From positions 1 through 12,330 of the forward strand of contig JAHRVD010000266.1 in NCBI GenBank assembly GCA_019090845.1: DNA of 12,330 bases, given 5' to 3'. The stretch comes from Marinosulfonomonas sp. Its GTDB lineage: Bacteria > Pseudomonadota > Alphaproteobacteria > Rhodobacterales > Rhodobacteraceae. Shown here piece by piece: positions 7,436-12,330 of this stretch. Made by a program: the position numbers and the translations under genes. Within the stretch, counting starts at the first letter, position 1, and the number at the start of each line of letters is the position of its first letter. The notes under the pieces are model-generated. The model saw only the letters and a program-made list of their open reading frames with translations. It was not told the origin of the DNA and did no database searches.

Positions 7436-8197
7436 TCAGCTAATACGAAAACTTTGCCCAAGATAAACACGCCGGACGTTTTCATCACGCACAACTTCGT
7501 CGGCAGTGCCGCTCATCAAAACTTTGCCGTCGTGTAAAATATAGGCGCGATCCACGATTTCCAGAGTTTCACGCACATTGTGGTCGGTGATCAGAACGCC
7601 GATGCCGCGAGTTTTCAATTCACCGACAAGGGTGCGTATTTCGCCCACGGCGATCGGATCGACCCCGGCAAAAGGTTCGTCAAGAAGGACGTATTTGGGA
7701 TTAGCGGCCAGACATCGGGCGATTTCAACCCTGCGACGCTCGCCGCCAGATAAGGACAATGCCGAAGCGCGGCGCAGGTGGGTTATTGAAAATTCAGATA
7801 GCAACTCTTCCAAACGATCACGACGCAAGGTCGGATCCTTTTCGGCTATTTCCAGAATGGCCAGAATATTGTCTTCGACGGAAAGTCCGCGAAAAATTGA
7901 CATTTCTTGTGGCAGGTAGCCGATGCCGAGCTTAGCCCGGCGATACATTGGCAATAGCGTTATGTCACGCCCGTCAATCAGAACCTGCCCACCTTCGGGC
8001 GTTATCAGACCGGCGATTGCATAAAAGCAGGTGGTTTTTCCAGATCCGTTTGGACCAAGCAGGCCGACAACTTCACCGCGCAACAAATCCATGCTGACAT
8101 CGCGAATAACTACACGCTTGCGATAGCTTTTGCGCAGGTGCTTGATATGCAGGCCAGCCTCGCCGTCCGCGACTTTGAGTGCGGGCTTGTCGGCCAT
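7436..8197 (-). CDS. lptB: LPS export ABC transporter ATP-binding protein
   Basis: Cytoplasmic ATPase that, as a dimer with LptF and LptG, extracts LPS from the inner membrane and drives it along the LptC-LptA bridge. All ABC landmarks are present in the 253 aa: Walker A GPNGSGKT (48-55), Q-loop around [13 protein letters not shown] (Q97), signature [12 protein letters not shown] (149-160), Walker B YVLLDE (169-174) and the switch His206 in [10 protein letters not shown]. The YLPQEMSIF and [14 protein letters not shown] wording is typical of LptB rather than of generic branched-chain amino acid ATPases. The start is ATG 8197, overlapping the lptA stop by one base (TGATG); a TTG immediately upstream is not needed. 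lptF and lptG are not in the window, as is usual for this locus. Confidence 0.96.
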   Translation of the reverse strand: MADKPALKVADGEAGLHIKHLRKSYRKRVVIRDVSMDLLRGEVVGLLGPNGSGKTTCFYAIAGLITPEGGQVLIDGRDITLLPMYRRAKLGIGYLPQEMSIFRGLSVEDNILAILEIAEKDPTLRRDRLEELLSEFSITHLRRASALSLSGGERRRVEIARCLAANPKYVLLDEPFAGVDPIAVGEIRTLVGELKTRGIGVLITDHNVRETLEIVDRAYILHDGKVLMSGTADEVVRDENVRRVYLGQSFRIS

Positions 8198-8700
8198 CAA
8201 TTTTTCCCCGTGCGCAAGATACTTTTCACACGGCCATCCATGGTGCCAACGCCTGTGGTCAGGTTGATAATCATCTTGTCCGAGGACAGAGCATTGCGAC
8301 CCTGCGTCAGGATGACATTTCCGGTCATGATAATCACGCCCGTATCAATTGAGTATTCTGCTTGCTGCGCTTCGGCAGCCTCGGCGCCGCTGAGCAGGGT
8401 GACACCGCCGGTGGCAAATAGTCGTGACACGCGGCCAGTTGAATCGCCTTCTTCGGTTGCGTATTCGACCCGGACTTTGGCGGCTGAAAGGCGCATTTCG
8501 CCCTGACCGATCAACACATTCCCGGTGAACAGCGCCGATCCGTCGCCCTGATCGATGCGCAATTTGTCGGCTGACATTTCCACCGGCAAGGTCGTGTCAT
8601 GTTGCAAACCGCCGAATGCGACCTGTGCGCCTTGCGCAACCGCAAGCCCTGCTGCGATGGTTGCCAGTAAAGCAAAAAATGGAATTTTCAGATGTTTCAT
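8197..8700 (-). CDS. lptA: LPS transport periplasmic bridge protein
   Basis: Periplasmic protein that polymerises beta-jellyrolls into the bridge from LptC in the inner membrane to LptD in the outer membrane. The 167-aa product begins with a Sec signal (Lys residues at 2 and 5, hydrophobic 7-20, likely cleavage after AVA at 22). The OstA/LptA domain follows, about 37-155, with [20 protein letters not shown] then FTGNVLI and a second repeat with [12 protein letters not shown] (125-136) and [14 protein letters not shown]. The paired GNV-type turns are characteristic. It starts 15 nt after the lptC stop and ends overlapping lptB, so the three are transcribed and probably translated together. Length matches the family (about 160-185). 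Confidence 0.93.
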   Translation of the reverse strand: MKHLKIPFFALLATIAAGLAVAQGAQVAFGGLQHDTTLPVEMSADKLRIDQGDGSALFTGNVLIGQGEMRLSAAKVRVEYATEEGDSTGRVSRLFATGGVTLLSGAEAAEAQQAEYSIDTGVIIMTGNVILTQGRNALSSDKMIINLTTGVGTMDGRVKSILRTGKN

Positions 8701-8715
8701 TGCACAGGGGCCTGT

Positions 8716-9330
8716 TTATTGTTGGGGTGTGTATACCAGCTTGACGCCATTTTTGAACACAAGAACGTATCCTTCGCCGCCGCCACCCCCAGATTGTTGT
8801 GTCATGACCATCTGACCGGCGGTCAATCTGCCAAGAGGGCCGTGAGCGGTAATGGTGCTGGTCGTCGACAATTCGCTAAGATCGAGCATGGCAAGAGCGT
8901 TATCGGTCATGACGGTATACCCGGTTGAAGTGGATATTTGGATTCCATCAGACAATTGGGCAGTCTTTGTGCTGTTTTCGATACGGGCAATCCGCGCTGT
9001 CACTTCGGTTTTATTGCCGTCCGGGGATTGGACAACTGCGCGCAGATTACTGGCCGTCAGGTCTTGTGAGCCACCAGAGTCGGGCACCGCGTCGTCTGCG
9101 GTCACAGTGATAGCTGAACCACCTTTGGACATGCCAGAGTAGGCAGGTCTGCCAATGCGCTGCGCGCGGGCAAGTTCCTGCACGTCGACCTTGGCAAATG
9201 GAATTGACTGCGCCGGATTAAGTGATCTGGAGACCAGAAACAGGGTTGATAAAATCGCCAGCGCCAAGAGTGGCAGGATTATTTTGAGCGACATTATCAA
9301 TCGCGAATAACTGTTGTCCGATGCAATCAT
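8716..9330 (-). CDS. lptC: LPS export inner-membrane bitopic protein
   Basis: Anchored at the inner membrane, it receives LPS from LptB2FG and hands it to LptA. The 204-aa protein has one N-terminal membrane segment (about 14-33, LKIILPLLALAILSTLFLVS) and a periplasmic domain up to the end. The domain is weakly conserved, as is usual for LptC, with GSQDLTASNLRAVVQSPDG, AQLSDGIQISTSTGYTV, and a Gly-rich run (QQSGGGGGEGY, about 178-188) near the C-terminus. Identification leans on position between kdsD and lptA as well as on the fold pattern. I start at ATG 9330, 2 nt after the kdsD stop; a TTG at 9357 would overlap kdsD by 25 nt and add nine unlikely residues. The five-Gly tract is unusual but in frame. 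Confidence 0.88.
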   Translation of the reverse strand: MIASDNSYSRLIMSLKIILPLLALAILSTLFLVSRSLNPAQSIPFAKVDVQELARAQRIGRPAYSGMSKGGSAITVTADDAVPDSGGSQDLTASNLRAVVQSPDGNKTEVTARIARIENSTKTAQLSDGIQISTSTGYTVMTDNALAMLDLSELSTTSTITAHGPLGRLTAGQMVMTQQSGGGGGEGYVLVFKNGVKLVYTPQQ

Positions 9331-9332
9331 CG

Positions 9333-10292
9333 TCAAACCACTCCGGCACGCAGGCAATCGTGAACATGCAATATGCCGACTGCGGCGGGCCCGGTTGCCT
9401 GATCTACCACAAAAAGGCAGGTGATTTTCTTGGCGTTCATCAAAGCGACAGCTTCTTGGGCCAGTGCATCAGGGTTGATTGTAGTGGGTGCGGCGGTCAT
9501 AACTTGCGATGCTGTCAGGTCCAGCAATCCGTCCATGTGACGGCGCAGGTCGCCATCGGTCACAACGCCGATAAGGCCAGAAGCGTTGCTGTTCACCCCA
9601 ACAACCCCAAATCCTTTTTGGCTGATTTCAATTAGAACATCCCCCATGGGGGTCGTTTCATCTACCAGCGGCAGGTGTGTGTGCATCAGGTCGCCAACCC
9701 GCGACAGGCGCGCGCCCAGATTACCACCGGGATGAAAATCGCGGAAATTTTCGGGGGTGAATTGACGATTTTCCATCAGGCAGATCGCCAGCGCGTCCCC
9801 CATTGCCAATGTCATCGTGGTTGAAGTGGAAGGAACGATACCGGTGCCGCAAGCCTCTTTCTCGGCGGGCAGAATCAGGGCGATATCAGATTGGTGAATA
9901 AGCGTGCTTTCGCGGCGTCCGGAAATGCCGATCAGCGGTATGTCGAAACGTCGCGTGTAGGCGACCAGATTGGCTAGTTCAGGCGCTTCGCCAGAATAGG
10001 ATATCGCCAGTGCGACGTCATCGGAGGTTACCATTCCAAGGTCGCCGTGGCTGGCCTCGGCTGGGTGAACAAATTGCGCCGGGGTTCCGGTGCTGGCCAA
10101 AGTCGCTGCAATTTTCCGGGCGATATGACCGGATTTCCCGATACCTGAAACGATCACACGGCCTTTGGCCTTGGCCAGAACACCAACGGCCTGAGCAAAA
10201 CTATCGCCGATTGTGCCGGCCAGCGTTGAAAGCGCAGCAGATTCGCGGTTGATGACGCGCTGTGCGGTGGAAAGGATTGTTGCGTCGGTCAT
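9333..10292 (-). CDS. kdsD: D-arabinose-5-phosphate isomerase (KpsF/GutQ family)
   Basis: Converts D-ribulose 5-phosphate to D-arabinose 5-phosphate, the first committed step to Kdo, the sugar linking lipid A to the LPS core; cytoplasmic. The 319-aa protein has an N-terminal SIS domain (about 42-175) with GIGKSGHIARKIAATL (50-65), HPAEASHGDLG (76-86), SYSGEAPEL (98-106), PSTSTTM (154-160) and HPGGNLGARL (187-196), followed by two CBS domains (about 203-258 and 265-319). Residues K53, E105, E146 and H187 sit exactly six positions before the catalytic set I recall for E. coli KdsD (K59, E111, E152, H193), so the active site looks intact. It begins 17 nt after rnd and ends 2 nt before lptC, linking Kdo supply to LPS export. 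kdsC does not follow, unlike in enterics. A capsule-specific paralogue (KpsF) is the alternative name, but the lpt context favours the housekeeping role. Confidence 0.95.
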   Translation of the reverse strand: MTDATILSTAQRVINRESAALSTLAGTIGDSFAQAVGVLAKAKGRVIVSGIGKSGHIARKIAATLASTGTPAQFVHPAEASHGDLGMVTSDDVALAISYSGEAPELANLVAYTRRFDIPLIGISGRRESTLIHQSDIALILPAEKEACGTGIVPSTSTTMTLAMGDALAICLMENRQFTPENFRDFHPGGNLGARLSRVGDLMHTHLPLVDETTPMGDVLIEISQKGFGVVGVNSNASGLIGVVTDGDLRRHMDGLLDLTASQVMTAAPTTINPDALAQEAVALMNAKKITCLFVVDQATGPAAVGILHVHDCLRAGVV

Positions 10293-10309
10293 TCAGGGGG
10301 GTGCCTTTT

Positions 10310-10921
10310 TCAGTGGGCGAATATGTCGATCTCGGGCCAGCCGGCCAGATCAAGCTGCGCCCGCGTCGGAAGGAATTCGAAACAGGACTGCGCTATCTCG
10401 CTGCGCCCTTCGCGTTCCAAACGGGCGTCCAGTTTTTCTTTCAGGGCGTGTAAGTACAGGACGTCGGACGCGGCATAGGATATTTGCGCATCAGTAAGCT
10501 TTTCGGCACCCCAGTTGCTCATCTGTTGCTGTTTGGAAACATCCACATTCAACATCTCGTCAAGAAGGTTTTTCAGCCCGTGGCGGTCGGTATATGTGCG
10601 GATCAGCTTTGAGGCGATCTTGGTGCAATAGACCGGTGCTGTCAGGGCACCGAATGCGTTGAACAGCGCAGCGATGTCAAAACGGCCAAAGTGAAACAGC
10701 TTCAGGACTTTTGGGTCACGCAGCATTTTGCACAGATTGGGGGCTTCGTTCTGGCCAATTTCGATCTGCACCAGATGTGCATTTCCATCGCCGCCCGACA
10801 TCTGAACGACGCACAGGCGGTCACGGTGCGGGTTAAGGCCCATTGTTTCGCAGTCAATTGCTACGATTGGACCCAAGTCCAGCCCGTCGGGAAGATCGTT
10901 TTTGTATAAGTAATTCGCCAC
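10310..10921 (-). CDS. rnd: Ribonuclease D-like 3'-5' exonuclease, short form
   Basis: A DEDDy-type 3'-5' exoribonuclease, in characterised relatives involved in tRNA 3' maturation and small-RNA decay. The 203-aa protein shows the full catalytic set: D23 and E25 in AIDCETMGL, D82 in HFGRFDIAAL, and Y149 with D153 in SYAASDVLYL. It lacks the C-terminal HRDC domains of E. coli RNase D (about 375 aa), which fits the short alphaproteobacterial form. Start is GTG at 10921, supported by GAGAGG 5 nt upstream; this is unusual but preferred over internal Met codons, which would remove the first catalytic strand. It is the first gene of the run leading to kdsD-lptCAB, 17 nt ahead of kdsD, so it is probably co-transcribed with the LPS genes. 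The functional reason for that linkage is unknown. Confidence 0.92.
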   Translation of the reverse strand: MANYLYKNDLPDGLDLGPIVAIDCETMGLNPHRDRLCVVQMSGGDGNAHLVQIEIGQNEAPNLCKMLRDPKVLKLFHFGRFDIAALFNAFGALTAPVYCTKIASKLIRTYTDRHGLKNLLDEMLNVDVSKQQQMSNWGAEKLTDAQISYAASDVLYLHALKEKLDARLEREGRSEIAQSCFEFLPTRAQLDLAGWPEIDIFAH

Positions 10922-10926
10922 TTTGG

Positions 10927-10932
10927 CCTCTC
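10927..10932 (-). promoter_or_regulatory. Ribosome binding site supporting the GTG start of rnd
   Basis: GAGAGG on the minus strand lies 5 nt before the GTG at 10921. It decides the non-ATG start. Confidence 0.55.
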
Positions 10933-10944
10933 ATTATCGGGATC

Positions 10945-10963
10945 GGTGCTGCAAAAATGCACC
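10945..10963. repeat. Inverted repeat in the rnd leader
   Basis: On the minus strand, GGTGC and GCACC flank 9 nt (ATTTTTGCA), with an inner TGCA-TTTT-TGCA pairing as an alternative. It lies 24-42 nt upstream of the rnd start, so it may be a leader hairpin or an operator. It shares the 10-mer TGCATTTTTG with the inverted repeat ahead of the lysR-type gene. Confidence 0.35.
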
Positions 10964-10970
10964 CAACACC

Positions 10971-10999
10971 CATACATTGCGCGGATCGTGATCTTTCAA
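10971..10999 (-). promoter_or_regulatory. Candidate sigma-70-type promoter of the rnd-kdsD-lpt unit
   Basis: On the minus strand TTGAAA (10994-10999) matches the -35 consensus at five of six bases. Seventeen bases further lies TGTATG (10971-10976), a weak -10. Predicted start near 10963 gives a leader of about 42 nt. The -10 is poor, so this is only a candidate. Confidence 0.3.
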
Positions 11000-11132
11000 T
11001 ACATCTTTCCGTCGAAAAATGGAGCCAAAAAAGAAGTCATCGGGATTCCGGCAGATTTATGCGAACCGAACGGGAGGCCTTTGGTCAAAAGTCAGGTGTC
11101 ACTGGAAAGACTTCACTTTTCTGGTTTCAATT

Positions 11133-12035
11133 CTACGAAAATTGCAACGATAGCTCTTTGTTTACACTTTCCAAAAAACGAGCGGCGGCAACCGGCAAAG
11201 TGCGGCCGCGCAGATGCCCGGCAATCAAGACACCAGCAGGGATGTTACCGGTGTCCAGCGGCACCATAGCAAGCCGGTCATTTGCCAGATCCGGCCGTAG
11301 ATTTATACCAAGGCAAAAGCTCAGCGCCTCACTGTCTTGTGACATCAAACGCAGCAAATCCAAACTGTTGGATTCAAGCGCGGGTTCCAGCGTGATCCCG
11401 ATTTTCCTGGCCGTTGCGTCCAGCACTTCTCGGATGCCTTCGGGGTGCTTGGGCAGCAGCAATGGAAACTCGACGCAGTCGTAAATCCGCAGACGTTTCT
11501 TGCTGGCCAATGGGTGGCCTGCGGACATTATGCAAAAAACCTGCTGGGCACCGGAATAAACCGTTCGCAACTTGTCCAAGTGAATGGGGTCAAAGACAAT
11601 AGCAATGTCATTGGTGTTGTCCAAGAGCGAGGTTTCAGCCTCGCCTCGTTCATGCAGGTTAACACCGAATGTGACGGCCGGAAATTCGAGCAGATGGCGT
11701 TTAATCATGGCGGGCAGGAAGAACTGCACCACTTCGCGCGTGGTGGCGATGTTGATGTGGCCTGCGCGCATACCGGACAAATCGGCGATGCGGGATTTCA
11801 CCCGGTCCATATCGGCGATCTGGTCACGAATATGTTTCAACAGAATTTCACCGGCAATGTTGGGGCGCAATCCGGCGGGGTGACGTTCAAATATCTCAAC
11901 ACCCAGTTCTTCTTCAATACTCAAAATCCGGCGGTTCAGGGCGGATGGCGTTATGTTCAGTTGCTCAGCCGCGCTGCGCAATGACCCACTGCGGGCAATT
12001 TTTTCTATGTATTTTAGAACCTGAAGGTGGCGCAT
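11133..12035 (-). CDS. LysR-family transcriptional regulator
   Basis: A 300-aa LysR-type regulator; target and inducer are not identifiable. The N-terminal winged HTH (about 1-60) is clear: HLQVLKYIEKIARSGSLRSA, AAEQLNITPSALNRRI (recognition helix near 29-38), and EEELGVEIFERHPAGLRPN. A helical linker (about 62-88) leads into a two-lobed effector-binding domain (about 90-290), with GHINIATTREVVQFFLP, DIAIVFDP and LPKHPEGIREVL visible. The start is ATG 12035, where the HTH begins as in most family members, with AGCAGG just upstream. ATG 12071 (12 further residues) has no binding site and would bury the LysR-box-like repeat inside the gene. It is transcribed towards rnd with a 211-nt gap and no obvious terminator, so it may or may not read through. 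No divergent gene is present, since the next feature is a tRNA on the same strand; divergent neighbours are the usual LysR targets, so its regulon is not evident. Confidence 0.9.
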   Translation of the reverse strand: MRHLQVLKYIEKIARSGSLRSAAEQLNITPSALNRRILSIEEELGVEIFERHPAGLRPNIAGEILLKHIRDQIADMDRVKSRIADLSGMRAGHINIATTREVVQFFLPAMIKRHLLEFPAVTFGVNLHERGEAETSLLDNTNDIAIVFDPIHLDKLRTVYSGAQQVFCIMSAGHPLASKKRLRIYDCVEFPLLLPKHPEGIREVLDATARKIGITLEPALESNSLDLLRLMSQDSEALSFCLGINLRPDLANDRLAMVPLDTGNIPAGVLIAGHLRGRTLPVAAARFLESVNKELSLQFS

Positions 12036-12064
12036 CTGCCTGCTTTCATTGAAGAAAACTACAT

Positions 12065-12081
12065 GTTGCATTTTTGGCAAC
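12065..12081. promoter_or_regulatory. LysR-box-like inverted repeat (T-N11-A)
   Basis: GTTGC and GCAAC flank ATTTTTG, giving perfect 5-bp arms and an exact T-N11-A arrangement (TGC...GCA). It is 30-46 nt upstream of the LysR start codon, a position typical of autoregulatory sites. Binding is inferred, not shown. Confidence 0.45.
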
Positions 12082-12244
12082 GGACGATTGGTTTTTTAGC
12101 GTCCAACTGCAACACATTCAAGAGCAATCACAGCGACAAGAAGATTACTATCTAAAGCCGTGGAACGCCGCTCGAGACTGCAAATATTCTTTTCAGCCCG
12201 GAGTTAACGACCAGTTGTTAAGCTGTGCGGAGACACTAAAAAAA

Positions 12245-12320
12245 TGGTGAGCCGTGATGGGTTCGAACCATCGACCTACTGATTAAAAGTCAGTTGCTCT
12301 ACCAACTGAGCTAACGGCCC
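12245..12320 (-). tRNA. tRNA-Lys (anticodon TTT)
   Basis: Complete 76-nt cloverleaf on the minus strand. The 7-bp acceptor pairs GGGCCGT with ACGGCTC (one G-U). The D-arm is GCTC...GAGC around AGTTGGTA. The anticodon stem ACTGA/TCAGT holds loop CTTTTAA, giving anticodon TTT. The T-arm GATGG/CCATC holds TTCGAAC, the discriminator is A, and CCA is encoded. A run of seven T follows immediately on the minus strand (12238-12244), which could help transcription end. Ten bases remain to its left of the window edge. Confidence 0.97.
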
Positions 12321-12330
12321 ACTCGAAGCG

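Noticed and set aside
10843..11484. Plus-strand open frame of 213 codons across the rnd-LysR gap
   Set aside because: It runs antisense to the clear rnd and LysR genes, and its Ser/Arg-rich composition looks like a shadow frame.
12204..12221. TTAAC / GTTAA inverted repeat downstream of the tRNA as terminator
   Set aside because: The stem is short and AT-rich with an 8-nt loop, and is not followed by a T-run; the T7 tract directly after the CCA is a more plausible end signal.
12036..12320. tRNA-Lys as an integration site of a genomic island
   Set aside because: No second copy of the tRNA 3' end and no integrase were seen, and the neighbouring genes look like core functions.

Overview
The window looks like a chromosomal segment of a Rhodobacterales (Roseobacter-type) alphaproteobacterium. 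This rests on the protein families and their order (short ribonuclease D, then KpsF-type isomerase, LptC, LptA, LptB, long-form HPF and EIIA-Ntr, with no rpoN between) and on a plus-strand pair of a GT14-type branching transferase with a long extra C-terminal region and a NodH-like sulfotransferase. The genus cannot be named from the sequence. No phage, insertion sequence, CRISPR array or rRNA was seen.

Left part (1-6142, plus strand): five tightly packed genes, probably one transcription unit whose promoter lies to the left of the window. They are the C-terminal three quarters of a UDP-glucose 4-epimerase (galE), a GT4-type glycosyltransferase, a GT2-like glycosyltransferase, a GT14 (core-2/I-branching-like) glycosyltransferase with an extra C-terminal domain, and a protein that appears to carry two sulfotransferase-like modules. 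galE overlaps the GT4 gene by 20 nt, the GT2 and GT14 genes share a GTGA overlap, and the sulfotransferase starts 3 nt after the GT14 stop. Together they suggest synthesis of a branched, sulfated, probably galactose-containing surface or exported glycan. The polymer itself cannot be identified here.

Middle and right (6129-10921, minus strand): a housekeeping envelope block transcribed towards the left, converging on the glycan cluster with a 14-nt overlap of coding ends. In transcription order: ribonuclease D, D-arabinose-5-phosphate isomerase (first step to Kdo), LptC, LptA and LptB (LPS transport machinery), a 227-238 nt gap with two inverted repeats, then long HPF (ribosome hibernation) and PtsN (EIIA-Ntr). 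Compared with the enterobacterial locus, kdsC and rpoN are absent from their usual places.

Far right: a LysR-family regulator on the minus strand (11133-12035) with a T-N11-A type inverted repeat just upstream, then a complete tRNA-Lys(TTT) on the minus strand with encoded CCA. There is no gap of more than 300 bases without a gene. The three larger gaps (7209-7435, 10922-11132, 12036-12244) hold inverted repeats and weak promoter-like elements.
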